A DNA stretch of 64,000 bases from Paracentrotus lividus (GCA_940671915.1 CALNVZ010003433.1:25776580-25840579), one strand, 5' to 3'; counted from the first letter of the stretch, positions 1-11,817 are shown. A program made the numbers and translations. Notes: generated by a model not told the origin, from the letters alone.

Positions 1-5
1 CACAC

Positions 6-197
6 CTTGACAACCTGGGGCATCCTCAGACCAGGAAGCACTTTGACCATCACCGGACAGTCTACATACAGCTTCAGTTCCAAGGCTGTCGGATCGATAG
101 CCTTCATCACAGGAGTATGTTGCAGTTTGACCAGGAGCCCTACTATTGAATTGCCATTGACCATTTGATCCACTAACAGGCTCATCACACAAGATTT
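6..197 (-). CDS. CCP/sushi domain exon, distinct type
   Basis: A 192-bp open exon, phase 1 at both ends, with acceptor CATATAG (AG at 199-198) and a donor starting GTGTG at the window edge. Landmarks: ILCDEPVSGSNG (Cys1), ATYSCDEGYRSD (Cys2), EAVCRLSG (Cys3), ASWSEDAPGCQ (Trp and Cys4). It belongs to neither the CCP-A nor the CCP-B class and is intact. The gene clearly continues beyond base 1, so the C-terminal part is outside the window. Confidence 0.85.
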
Positions 198-545
198 CTA
201 TATGAAATAAGAAAAATGAAATACATGTATCCAAACACCACAGAAATTAAAGACAGTGGTCTGAATCAACTGAGTAATCCAAATCCTGCTCTCTAAAAAA
301 GTAGCAAATCTGCCCTTTTTAAATTGCTACATTGAACCGGTTTCATCGAAAATGATCAAGGCTCCAAAAGAGAAATCTGTCTCACATGTTCATTCTTTGA
401 TTCATCATTATCCATATGCCATGGATGATAAGAAATGTTAAATGCCTTTTAAGTTCATTAAAAAAAAGGCAATAGCAGACTGTGTCTCGCCCACACTGTG
501 ACTACATAACATGAAATTTCCCTTCCCTTTGCTTAGAATCTGTCC
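198..545. other. Intron, unique to the left of the array
   Basis: This intron stretch lies between the distinct CCP exon and the left edge of the tandem array. It has no similarity I can see to the array units and holds no exon-like or repeat structure apart from short A-tracts. Confidence 0.6.
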
Positions 546-991
546 AATCAAAATAAAATGGACAATATACACAAATTCGGTTTGGGTGATTTTTGTTCTT
601 GTGGTGGCCATGGCTGGGGGGGGGGGGGTCCAAAACGTTACTACGCATGCTCCATGAGTAAATTGAGTAACAAAGGAAAATGTACGTACGCGCACATGGC
701 ACATGTGTAATACATTGGAAGCCCCCAGCTATATGGCGGGCATGAAGAGGGCTCACTTAAATGAAACGCTGCCCGAATACGTCTACATGTATAGTCAAAA
801 GTGTGTGAGACACATAGCACGAAATACATGACCCGCATGGCACTGAGCCTTCAGTAATTTGATTTGGACCATTTTTAAAAACTCAAATTAGGTATTAGAG
901 GTGGGAAGCAATCTATATTGTGCTTCCAACACCAACATCAGCCCCATGACCAACTTGAAATCAACTTAAACTGAGATTTTAAATCATATAC

Positions 992-1177
992 CTTCACAAA
1001 ATGGAGCTGAACCAGACCATTCAGCAGTGGTTGCATCAATTAGATCACAAGAAACTTGAAAAATTGAAGGTCCAAAGCCTACGTCGCAAGTGTATGTACC
1101 AGTGGCACCGATACTTGTATCTGTAAAGTCCAGGCCACCATTAAGCGCTGCCGGGGCTGGGTCACCACAGGAGATCG
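992..1177 (-). CDS. CCP-A exon, unit 1 (intact)
   Basis: This is the only CCP-A copy with an open frame throughout: 186 bp, phase 1 at both ends, acceptor TTTTAG (AG at 1179-1178) and donor GTATATGA (GT at 991-990). Landmarks: ISCGDPAPAALNGG (Cys1), TGTYTCDVGFG (Cys2), FQVSCDL (Cys3), AEWSGSAPFCEG (Trp, Cys4). At about 62 residues it has the normal size of a sushi module. It differs by several substitutions from units 2-4 (DP for NP, EW for VW, FCEG for GCGG), so it has diverged as the terminal repeat of the array. Confidence 0.85.
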
Positions 1178-2282
1178 CTAAAAGAAATATATAATACTTT
1201 GTTAGACAAGCACATTACAAAAAGAAAGAGCAGGCTAGACTCTCTCTTTATATAAATATCGAAAAAAGAGGAAAATTGCTACCAGTGAGGGAGCGTAGCG
1301 ACCAAACTTCTTTGGGGTGGGATCGGGAAGGGGGTTCCCGCTCCTGCAGAAAAATTTTGCAATTTTAGGCACTGAAAATTGATGATTTCTTTGGCTGCGA
1401 CTTTTGTCAGTGTTACTTTTTTAGTGTGCTATCTCGTGCATCAGACATGTTCAACACATGTCAATTCAACAAAAAAAAAACAACAACAAAATGCCTGCTT
1501 TACATGTAGAAAAAGTAGTGAGAGAAAGACAAAAATGCCAAACTGCAGTCAATCATGCAAGTTCATTCACAGAAACATGAAGGAACAAAGCTCAAAGGTA
1601 CTGTTGCTTCCGGGTCCTGGGACAGACATCTGAAAGGACATCCGGTTTGCAGCACAAACTACCAACCATCACAAAAGGGAAACACTAGAAAGATGGAGAG
1701 TATGGTTCAAGAGAGGTCAATTGCCACTTGGTCTAAACTCACTTTGGACTTTGGTCTTATCCTACATGGTCTAAATTCCATTCCTCTACAACATTTTGTC
1801 TAATTACCTTTTGGTCTAATAACCATTCGCCTACCTATTTGGCTGTGTGTTATAAGTTCGCCGCTTTGCGTTACATGCCAATTTCACTACAAATGGCAAC
1901 CTTCACTTCAAGACCTGTATCTCGAAAAGTATACACCCTAATATATCAAAACTAATATTTTCTGAAAGGAAATTCCTCAAGGAATCTAAATCTGCAATAA
2001 AAAAATTAACCAGGTGCAAGATAAAAGAGTTATTAGGAAAAAATTCAGGAAATTTAGATTTTTTAATTTTTCATTGTTTTTATCGTCAGTCATCTATAAT
2101 CACCCAATAATAATATTATTATATTCTGGAAAAGAATAATAAGACCTTTCAAACAAGGTATAATTTATTATGGTTCACAATTTTAGAATGAAAAATATAA
2201 CGATATGAATTTATGGGTGCTGGTCCTAATACGGACAGATAAGCGAGGTGAGACTGTAAAAACTTATAAGGGACTCATATAC

Positions 2283-2474
2283 CTTGACAATCTACAGGTC
2301 CTTCAGACCATCTGCGCTATCTGGGCCATCTTCTTCAACATCTAGATTCCAAACTTTGAGGAAGATAGCCTGATGGCAGGTGTATGCAAAAGAGGGCACA
2401 ACGCTAAAATCAGCGCTAAGAGTGTCTCCCTGGACACCACCTGGAATATGGATCTCAGGGGAGCACACTGATTG
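2283..2474 (-). CDS. CCP-B exon, unit 1
   Basis: CCP-B copy, 192 bp, acceptor CCTTAG (AG at 2476-2475) and donor GTATATGA (GT at 2282-2281). The start has CAATCAGTGTGCTCC (Cys1) and the end GTAGATTGTCAAG (Cys4). Indels in the proline-rich start and central block break the frame as written. It is the last CCP-B before the final CCP-A. Confidence 0.6.
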
Positions 2475-3354
2475 CTAAGGAAATAATAAAATGTTACTCT
2501 TGCAATTAAGGATTCTGCTTCAACTATCATTTAATTCAATCTTGATGAGCTTTAACGATTGAATAATATTTACAATACAATGTATGTGCATAAGATTTCT
2601 AGAGGCAATTATCTTTTCTCATTTGATATTATTTTGTTTAAGAAGGGTAATTCCCTTTATATTAAGTCCGCAAGAAAATGTTTGATTTTTGCACTTGTGA
2701 CTGTGGGAAGAAAGCTTTTGATTGTTGCATGTGTACGTGGCCTCCATACCAATTTCGTGTACCCTGAACAGAAGAATCAAGTGCGTGTGAGCTACATGTA
2801 CATGTAACATGTATTGAATCCATTTGGAATTTTGACCTGATGTAAAATGTTTCATACTGAGAATGAACTCAAAACAGAAACCAACTGTATTGAATACTGT
2901 CCCAATCAAAATAAAATGGACAATATACACAAATTCGGTTTGGGTGATGTTTTGTCCTTGTGGTGGCCATGGCTGGTCCAACCGTTACTACGCATGCTCA
3001 TGTGTGCGTATGTATGAGTAACAAAGGAAAATGTACATACACGCACATGGCACATGTGTATACATTGGAAGCCCCCAGCTATATGGTGGGCATGAAGAGG
3101 GCTCACTTCCATGAAAACGCTGCCGCCCGGAATTCGTCTAAACATGTATAGTCAAAAGTGTGGTGAGACACATAGCACAAATACATGACCCACGGCACTG
3201 AGCCTTCAGTAATTTGATTTGGACATTTTTAAAAACTCAAATTAGGTATTGAGGTGGAGGCATCTATATTATGCTTCAACACAAATCAAGCCCCATGACC
3301 AACTTGAAATCAGCTAAATGAGGTTTAAACTTAACTGAGATTTAAATCATATAC

Positions 3355-3537
3355 CTCCACCCTGGAGCAATACCGGACCATACAGCAGTGGTCGCATTTA
3401 TTAGATCACAAGAAACTCAGTAATTTTAGGTCCAAAGCCTAAGTTGCATAGTGTAATGTAGCAGTGGCACCGATACTTTGTACTGAAACTCAGGCCACCA
3501 TTAAGCCGTGCCGGGGCTGGGTTACCACAGGAGATCG
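3355..3537 (-). CDS. CCP-A exon, unit 2
   Basis: CCP-A copy, 183 bp, with the same splice sites as the other copies (acceptor CTTAG just above 3537; donor GTATATGA). It closely matches unit 4 (TAVWSG, APG, and CNLG-type residues) rather than unit 1. Internal small indels shift the frame around the middle of the module. Confidence 0.6.
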
Positions 3538-4837
3538 CTAAGAAATACAATAATACTTTGTTAGACAAGCACATTACAAAAACAAAGAGTAGGCTAGACT
3601 CCTCTTTATATATATGCCACTGTATAAATCGCTTTGTTCCCCTTTTGTCTCACCGACCTGAGTGTGAAGCGATACTTACGAGATCCAAATGGCGTCCGTC
3701 CATCGTCTGTCCAGCGTCCGCCCGTCACACTTTACCGTAGTCACGGTGGGCGAGACACATGCCTTTTTTGCTTTACCAGGCATGAGACAGAGAGATATCG
3801 AAAAAAGAGGAAAATTGCTACCAGTGAGGGAGTGTAGCGACCAAAACTTCTGGGGTGGGATCGGGAAGGGGGTTCCCGCTCCTGCAGAAAAATTTGCAAT
3901 TTTAGGCACTGAAAATTGATGATTTCTTTGGCTGCGACTGTGTCAGTGTTACTTTTTAGTGTGCTATCTTTAGTGCATCAGACATGTTCAACACATGTCC
4001 AATTCAACAAAAAAAAACAACAAAAAAAAATGCCTGCTTACATGTAGAAAAAAAGTAGTGAGAGAAAAGACAAAAATGCCAAACTGCAGTCAATCATGCA
4101 AGTTCATTCACAGAAACATGAAGGAACAAAGCTCAAAAGGTACTGTTGCTCCGGGTCTGGACAGACATCTGAAAGGAGCATCCGGTTTGCAGCACAAACT
4201 ACCAACCATCACAAAAGGGAAACACTAGAAGATGGAGAGTATGGTTCAGAGAAGGTCAATTGCCACTTGGTCTAAACTCACTTTGACTAATTGGTCTTAT
4301 CCTACATGGTCTAATTCCATTTCCTCTACAACCAGTTTGTCTAATTACCTTTTGGTCTAATAACAACTTCGCCTACCTATTTGGCTGTGTGTTATACATG
4401 TAGTTCGCACGCCTTTTTGCGTACATGCCAATTTCACTACAATGGCAACTTTTCACTTCAAAGACCTGTATCTCGAAAAGTATACACCCTAATATATCAA
4501 AATATATATTTTCTGAAAGGAAATTCCTCAAGGAAAACTAAATCTGCAATAAAAAAAATGAACCAGGTGCAAGATAAAAGAGTTATTAGGAAAAAATTCA
4601 GGAAATTTAGATTTTTTAAATTTTCATTGTTTTTATCGTCAGTCATCTATAATCACCAAATATAATAATATTATTATATTCTGGAAAAGAATATAAACCT
4701 TTCAAACAAGGTATAATTATTATGGTTCACATTTTAGAATGAAAAATATAAACGATATGAAATTTATGGGTGCTGGTCCTAATACGGACAGATAAGCGAG
4801 GTGAGACTGTAAAAAACTTATAAGGGACATCATATAC

Positions 4838-5026
4838 CTTGACAATCTACAGGTCCTTCAGACATCCTGCGCTATCTGGGCCATCTTCTTCACATCTAGA
4901 TTCCAACTTTGAGGAAGATAGCCTGATGGGCAGGTGATGCAAGGCACCAACGCTAAAATCAGCGCTAAAAGTGTCTCCCTGGACACCACCTGGAGATATC
5001 GGATCCTCAGGGGGAGCACAGTGATG
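4838..5026 (-). CDS. CCP-B exon, unit 2
   Basis: CCP-B copy with the conserved donor GTATATGA (GT at 4837-4836) and an acceptor TTTAG just above 5026. The length is 189 bp against a consensus of about 198. Deletions include the base after the acceptor (ATCAC for AATCACG) and several bases in the TGCAAAAGAGG run. The frame is broken as written but the CCP-B signature (PPEDPISPGGVQGDTFSA) is readable. Confidence 0.6.
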
Positions 5027-5912
5027 CTAAAGGAAATAATAAAATGTTCACTCTTGCAATTAAGGATTCTGCTTCAACTATCATTAATTCAATCCTTGTA
5101 TGAGCTTTAACGATTGAAATAATATTTACAATATACAATGTATGTGCATAAGATTTCTAGGAGGCAATTATCTTTCTCATTTGATATTATTTTGTTTTAA
5201 GAAGGGTAAATCCCTTTATATTAAGTCCAACAAAATTGTTGATTTTTGCACTTGGTGACTGTGGAAGAAAGCTTTTGATTGTTGCATGTGTACGTGGCCC
5301 ATACCATTTCGTGTACCCCTGAACAGAAGCATCAAGTGCGTGTGAGCTACATGTACATGTTAATTGTATTGATACCATTGGAATTTTGACCTGGATGTAA
5401 AATGTTTCATACTGAGAATGAACTCAAACAGAAACCAACTGTATTGAATACTGTCCCAATCAAAAATAAAATGGACAATATACAAAATTCGGTTTGGGTG
5501 ATGTTTTGTCTTGTGGTGGCCATGGCTGGGGGCGTCCAACGTTACTACGCATGCTCCCATGTGTGCGTATGTATGAGTAACAAAGGAAAATGTACATACA
5601 CGCACATGGCACATGTGTAATACATTGGAAGCCCCCAGCTATATGGTGGGCATGAAGAGGGCTCACTTCCATGAAACGCTGCCCGAATTCGTCTACATGT
5701 ATAGTCAAAAGTGTGTGAGACACATAGCACGAAATAATGACCCACATGGCACTGAGCCTTAGTAATTTGATTTGGACCATTTTTAAAACTCAAATTAGGT
5801 ATTAGAGGTGGGAGGCAATCTATATTATGCTTCCAACACCAACATCAGCCCCATGACCAACTTGAATCAGCTAAATGAGGTTTAAACTTAACTGAGATTT
5901 TAAATCATATAC

Positions 5913-6088
5913 CTCCACACCCTGGAGCAATACCGGACCATACAGCAGTGGTCGCATTTATATAGATCACATAAAACTTCAGTAATTTAGGTCCAAAGCC
6001 AAGTTGCAAGTGTATGTAGCAGTGCACGATACTTTATGTAAACTCAGGCCACATTAAGCGCTGCCGGGGCTGGGTTACACAGGAATCG
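5913..6088 (-). CDS. CCP-A exon, unit 3
   Basis: Same exon type as unit 1, with acceptor CTTTTAG and donor GTATATGA conserved. It is 176 bp against 186 bp in unit 1, with about ten scattered small deletions (for example in GTACTTGTAA and CCACCATTAAG contexts). The reading frame is lost as written, although the CCP cysteines and tryptophan can be traced by hopping frames. Confidence 0.6.
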
Positions 6089-7520
6089 CTAAAAGAAATA
6101 CATAATACTTTGTTAGACAAGCCATTACACAAAAGTGGCAGCTCTCTAATAGCATAGCAGCCTGCATGCCCTTAGCATCATTCAACTAACATTCTTTTTT
6201 CTACCAGCATATAGCAACCAACTTAGTACTGAAAACAAACTCCGACCAAGCGTCATTGAAATTAGCATAATAGACAATTCAACAGGACAAACTCATAAGG
6301 GGTGTTGCCACTGTATAAATTCGCTTTGTTCCCTTTGTCTCACCGACCTGAGATGTGAAGGCGATACTTACGAGATCCAAATGGCGTCCGTCCATCGTCT
6401 GTCCAGCGTCCGCCCGTCACACTTTACCGTAGTACGGGTGGGCGAGAACATTGCCTTTTTTGCTTTCCAGGCATGAGACAGAAATTCGAAAAAAGAGGGA
6501 ATTGCTCAGTGAGGGTGTAGCGACCAAACTTCTTTGGGGTGGGATCGGGAAGGGGGTTCCCGCTCCTGCAAGAAAATTTTGCATTTTAGGCACTGAAAAT
6601 TGATGATTTTTTGGCTGCGACTTTGTCAGTGTTACTTTTTTTAGTGTGCTATCTTTAGTGCATCAGACATGTTAACACATGTCCAATTCAACAAAAAAAA
6701 AACAACAAAAAATGCCTGCTTTACATGTAGAAAAAAGGTAGTGAGAGAAAAGACAAAAATGCCAAACTGCAGTCAATCATGCAAGTTCATTCACAGAAAC
6801 ATGAAGGAACAAAGCTCAAAAGGTACTGTTGCTCCGGGTCCTGGACAGACATCTGAAAGGAGCATCCGGTTTGCAGCACAAACTACCAACCATCACAAAG
6901 GGAAACCTAGAAGATGGAGAGTATGGTTCAAGAGAGGTCAATTGCCACTTGGTCTAACTCACTTTGACTATTGTCTTATCCTACATGGTCTAATTCATTT
7001 CCTCTACAACCAGTTTGTCTAATTACCTTTTGGTCTAATAACCACTTCGCCTACCTATTTGGCTGTGTGTTATACATGTAAGTTCGCCGCCTTTTGCGTT
7101 ACATGCCAATTTCACTACAAATGGCAACTTTTCACTTTCAAAGACCTGTATCTCGAAAAGTATACACCCTAATATATCAAAACTATATATTTTCTGAAAG
7201 GAAATTCCTCAAGGAATCTAAATCTGCAATAAAAAAAATGAACCAGGTCAAGATAAAAGAGTTATTAGGAAAAATTCAGGAAATTTAGATTTTTTAAATT
7301 TTCATTGTTTTTATCGTCAAGTCATCTATAATCACCCAAATATTAATAATATTATTATATTCTGGAAAGAATAATAAGACCTTTCAAACAAGGTATAATT
7401 TATTATGGTTCACAATTTTAGAATGAAAAATATAACGATATGAAATTTATGGGTGCTGGTCCTAATACGGACAGATAAGCGGAGGTGAGACTGTAAAAAC
7501 TTATAAGGGACATCATATAC

Positions 7521-7714
7521 CTTGACAATCTACAGGTCTTCAGACCATCCTGCGCTATCTGGGCCATCTTCTTCACATCTAGATTCCAAATTGAGGAAGA
7601 TAGCCTGATGGGCAGGTGTATGCAAAAGAGGCACCAACGCTAAATCAGCGCTAAAAGTGTCTCCCTGGACACCACCTGGAGATATCGGATCCTCAGGGGG
7701 AGCACACGTGATTG
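7521..7714 (-). CDS. CCP-B exon, unit 3
   Basis: The acceptor is CTTTAG (AG at 7716-7715) and the donor GTATATGA. The best-preserved CCP-B copy reads AITCAPPEDPISPGGVQGDT (Cys1), then GDTFSAD, a Cys2 block translating as CPSGYLP in another frame, LESRCEEDGPD (Cys3), AGWSE (Trp), and VDCQ (Cys4). The cross-copy consensus length is about 198 bp; this copy is 194 bp and needs frame corrections near the middle and near the end. Phase 1 at both ends. It alternates with CCP-A exons. Confidence 0.68.
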
Positions 7715-8611
7715 CTAAAGGAAATAATAAAATGTTCACTCTTGCAATTAAGGATTCTGCTTCAACTATCATTAATTCAATCCTTGTATGAGCTTTAACG
7801 ATTGATAATATTTACAATATACAATGTATGTGCATAAGATTTCTAGGAGGCAATTATCTTTTCTCATTTGATATTATTTTGTTTTAAGAAGGGTAATTCC
7901 CTTTATATTAAGTCCCAAGAAATTGTTGATTTTTGCACTTGGTGACTGTGGGAAGAAAGCTTTTGATTGTTGCATGTGTACGTGGCCTCCATACCAATTT
8001 CGTGTACCCTCTGAACAGAAGCATCAAGTGCGTGTGAGCTACATGTACATGTAATATGTATTGAATCCCATTGGAATTTTGACCTGGGATGTAAAATGTT
8101 TCATACTGAGAATGAACTCAAAACAGAAACCAACTGTATTGAATACTGTCCCAATCAAAAATAAAATGGACAATATACACAAATTCGGTTTGGGTGATGT
8201 TTTGTCTTGTGGTGGCCATGGCTGGGGGCGTCCAACGTTACTACGCATGCTCCATGTGTGCGTATGTATGAGTAACAAGGAAAATGTACATACACGCACA
8301 TGGCACATGTGTAATACATTGGAAGCCCCCAGCTATATGGTGGGCATGAAGAGGGCTCACTTCCATGAAACGCTGCCCGAATTCGTCTACATGTATAGTC
8401 AAAAGTGTGTAGAGACACATAGCACGAAATACATGACCCACATGGCACTGAGCCTTCAGTAATTTGATTTGGACCATTTTTAAAACTCAAATTAGGTATT
8501 AGAGGTGGGAGGCAATCTATATTATGCTTCCAACACCAACATCAGCCCCATGACCAACTTGAAATCAGCTAAATGAGGTTTAAACTTAAACTGAGATTTT
8601 AAATCATATAC

Positions 8612-8793
8612 CTCCACACCCTGGAGCAATACCGGACCATACAGCAGTGGTCGCATTTATTAGATCACAAAACTTCAGTAATTTTAGGTCCAAACCTAAG
8701 TTGCAAGTGTATGTAGCAGTGGCACCGATACTTGTACTTGTAAACTCCAGGCCACCATTAAGCGCTGCCGGGCTGGGTTACCACAGGAGATCG
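8612..8793 (-). CDS. CCP-A exon, unit 4
   Basis: This is the first CCP-A exon met by the minus-strand gene. The acceptor is CTTTTAG (AG at 8795-8794) and the donor is GTATATGA after a TGTGGAG end. Readable parts show ISCGNPA (Cys1), ATYTCNLG (Cys2), the Cys3 region, AVWSG (Trp) and APGCGG (Cys4). The length is 182 bp against 186 bp in unit 1, with single-base losses in the GCCCCGGC and TTTGGACC runs, so the frame is broken as written. The losses fall in short homopolymers, which makes sequencing error more likely than decay. Confidence 0.7.
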
Positions 8794-10032
8794 CTAAAAG
8801 AAATACATAATACTTTGTTAGACAAGCACATTACAAAACAAAGAGTAGGCTAGACTCTCTCTTTATATATATGCCACTGTATAAATTCGCTTTGTTCCCC
8901 TTTTGTCTCACCGACCTGAGATGTGAAGGCGATACTTACGAGATCCAAATGGCGTCCGTCCATCGTCTGTCCAGCGTCCGCCCGTCACACTTTACCGTAG
9001 TCACGGGTGGGCGAGACACATTGCCTTTTTTGCTTTACCAGGCATGAGACAGAGAAATATCGAAAAAAGAGGAAAATTGCTACCAGTGAGGGAGTGTAGC
9101 GACCAAACTTCTTTGGGGTGGGATCGGGAAGGGGTTCCCGCTCCTGCAGAAAAATTTTGCAATTTTAGGCACTGAAAATTGATGATTTCTTTGGCTGCGA
9201 CTTTGTCAGTGTTACTTTTTTAGTGTGCTATCTTTAGTGCATCAGACATGTTCAACACATGTCCAATTCAACAAAAAAAACAACAAAAAAAATGCCTGCT
9301 TTACATGTAGAAAAAAGGTAGTGAGAGAAAAGACAAAAATGCCAAACTGCAGTCAATCATGCAAGTTCATTCACAGAAACATGAAGGAACAAAGCTCAAA
9401 AGGTACTGTTGCTCCGGGTCCTGGGACAGACATCTGAAAGGAGCATCCGGTTTGCAGCACAAACTACCAACCATCACAAAAGGGAAAACACTAGAAGATG
9501 GAGAGTATGGTTCAAGAGAGGTCAATTGCCACTTGGTCTAAACTCACTTTGACTATTGGTCTTATCCTACATGGTCTAATTCCATTTCCTCTACAACCAG
9601 TTTGTCTAATTACCTTTTGGTCTAATAACCACTTCGCCTACCTATTTGGCTGTGTGTTATACATGTAAGTTCGCCGCCTTTTGCGTTACATGCCAATTTC
9701 ACTACAAATGGCAACTTTTCACTTCAAAGACCTGTATCTCGAAAAGTATACACCCTAATATAAAACTATATATTTTCTGAAAGGAAATTCCTCAAGGAAT
9801 CTAAATCTGCAATAAAAAAAATGAACCAGGTGCAAGATAAAAGAGTTATTAGGAAAAAATTCAGGAAATTTAGATTTTTTTAATTTTCATTGTTTTTATC
9901 GTCAAGTCATCTATAATCACCCAAATATTAATAATATTATTATATTCTGGAAAAGAATAATAAAGACTTTCAAACAAGGTATAATTTATTATGGTTCACA
10001 ATTTTAGAATGAAAAATATAACGATATGAAAT

Positions 10033-10689
10033 TTAGCCCTGAAAATATAGCTTTTTTCAAATTCATGAGGGGGTTGGGTCCTGCCAAGTACTGTTACACA
10101 ATCAAACATATTGCTAAAGTGATATGATAGTATAAAGCAGTTTAAAAGCTTCAATTTAGTGCTAAATTCACAATCATAGGCTCAAATTTGGCAGAGATAT
10201 TGCAGTTTTCCCAACGGTACTACAATATCTCTAATTCCTAATGGCTTTGTACAGGAGGCATTGCCTTTTTAGGTCAATAACGATTGTTGAGTCTTCCTGG
10301 TTACTATTGTAACATCAAACCTATTGTTCAGTGATTTCATGGTATAAAGCAATTAATAAGCTTCATTTTGGTACCACATTCACAGTCATAAGCCAAAATT
10401 TGGCAGAGAAATTCAAGTTTTCCCCAAATCAACCACAAAATGTAAATTTTCCCATTGACTTTGTACAGTGTCTTTCCAGTGACTTTCCAGCACCACCCCT
10501 ACTGTCCCAAACTTAAACCATTGTAACTCTGACACCAGAATGTTACCTAGAACAATGAAACTTCACAGGGAGGTAGCACAGTAACATAGCTTCAAAATGA
10601 GATAAAATTTGTTACATAAACTTTCTTACTTTGGAAAATGTTGACAAATTAATGCTGAAAAATGGCAAAAAGCGTAAGAGCACCACCCT
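10033..10689. repeat. Diverged direct duplication in intron
   Basis: Two diverged copies about 214 bases apart (starting near 10091 and 10306) share CAATCAAACATATTG-like starts, TATAAAGCA, AAGCTTCA, CACA.TCATA and TTTGGCAGAGA words. No coding potential is seen. The block begins exactly where the CCP tandem array loses homology, so it marks the array's outer edge. Confidence 0.6.
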
Positions 10690-11080
10690 ACTCGGGTGGC
10701 GAGTTCATAACACACGACCATTTACCACTTTGTCTAATCCCCATCTCGTCTAATGTACATTTCGTCTAATGTCCAGTTTGCTTTATGCCCACTTTAATAG
10801 TCTATCCAGGGAGATCACTCTGGTCTATCACCACTTGGTCACTTTCCAGTAATAAACTTGTAATAGACCACACATTCATTTGGGCATTAGACAAAAATGC
10901 AATTGGACCATTTGACTTTCAGACAAATTGGCAATTAGACCAAGTGAGAATGACACCAAATATGTATTAGACCGAAGGGAAATTAGAACAAATGTCAAGT
11001 ACACCACATGGGATTATTACATGTATGTTTCATTAGACAAATGGAGAATTAGACCAACTCCTGTTTTCAGACCAAGTGGA
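10690..11080. repeat. Palindromic GTCTAAT-phrase array
   Basis: The first half (about 10730-10810) repeats the phrase GTCTAAT with short varying connectors (CTTTGTCTAATCC, CTCGTCTAATG, TTCGTCTAATG). The second half (about 10880-11075) repeats the reverse complement ATTAGAC (GGGCATTAGACAAA, CAATTAGACCAAG, GTATTAGACCG, CATTAGACAAA). The flip makes the whole block a loose palindrome with roughly 15-25 bp periodicity. The same words, in one orientation only, occur in each CCP array unit. Confidence 0.7.
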
Positions 11081-11239
11081 TACATTACGAAAATTCTCGT
11101 TTAAACCAGGAAGCTATCATAGAACACCAATTTCGAGTTCCAAACCATTCTCACCACCCCCCCCCTCTACTATCCCGATATCAGCAATCCTTTTCATGGA
11201 TAGTTAAAGGTGGTCCTTCACGAGCATCGCTAAACTAAA

Positions 11240-11580
11240 ACGAGAAATCAAGATGCGCTATGTGTGCTCGCAGCCATATTGTTCACAAAGCTTAGAGCAT
11301 GACTTAATTTTCATACGGTTACACGCCAGCCAATCGCGATCGCGCTGTGAAAGCGATTCGCGATATACAACATGTGTGTGGATACTGTTTGTGTGTATAG
11401 TGCACTGTATCAGTGCATGGACACTACTTTCTAGTAGTGTCCATGATCAGTGCACGAGTGAATACCTGGGCCGAATACATTGCAGTGTTCGATGTTTGGA
11501 TCTCGAGATGTAATATATATTATGTGTATTACTAGTATCACCTTCTCGCTTGCACGCGAATCACTGCCGATAAGAAATCG
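11240..11580. other. CpG-richer island with nested hairpin
   Basis: The stretch is richer in CpG than its surroundings (GCGATCGCGCTG and GATTCGCGATAT around 11335-11365). It contains a hairpin: arms CATGGACACTACT (11416) and AGTAGTGTCCATG (ending 11445) with a 4-base loop, flanked by outer arms GTGCACTG (11400) and CAGTGCAC (ending 11455). No gene could be assigned. Confidence 0.5.
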
Positions 11581-11817
11581 GCTCATGAATTCGGCAATCG
11601 TTCGGGTGTTCTAGCTTTCGGTTTTTGGACCACTGCGTAAGAGTCGCACATCGTTGGTATGAATGGGCAGCTTGCAAAGTTCGTTACCGCGTACGTATTT
11701 TGAACTCCCTCTACACTATGGGAAACGTACATCTTTAAGTAAACAAACACACACTCGCCCTGAAGGAGAAGTGACCATGGCCTGGCAGCGCTGGCAGCGA
11801 GAGAAGAAGAATAAGAA

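Larger units (their letters stand above)
546..10032. repeat. Tandem array of ~2.6-kb CCP-A/CCP-B units
   Basis: Four units start at the shared word AATCAAAA at 546, 2904, 5458 and 8153, giving lengths of about 2358, 2554 and 2695 bp and a final partial unit that loses homology at about 10032. Each full unit holds a CCP-A exon, an intron of about 0.9 kb, a CCP-B exon and an intron of about 1.1 kb. Intronic DNA is copied with the exons, so this is genomic duplication rather than convergent exons. Unit 1 lacks a ~184-bp block that is present in the others (3613-3797 in unit 2). Unit 3 has about 165 bp extra at 6127-6300. Copies otherwise differ mostly by single-base indels. Each unit also carries a stretch rich in GGTCTAAT words (for example 9535-9635). 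Confidence 0.9.

Noticed and set aside
1379..1803. Repeated frames with the peptide NCSQSCKFIHRNMKEQSS (also near 4060, 6760 and 9340)
   Set aside because: These are copies of the same intronic repeat. The cysteine-rich look is by chance, with no signal peptide or splice context.
8061..8462. 133-codon plus-strand frame and related frames at 2619-3145, 5360-5793 and 8155-8490
   Set aside because: They lie in introns of the tandem array and recur with each unit. They carry no domain, and homologous frames are broken between copies.
546..10032. Interpretation of the 2.6-kb units as LTRs or a viral concatemer
   Set aside because: The units contain host CCP exons with splice sites. No gag/pol, primer-binding site or LTR ends are visible.
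11253..11513. 86-codon frame in the CpG-richer patch
   Set aside because: It crosses the hairpin, shows no family signature and has no evidence of splice sites. Kept only as a structural oddity.
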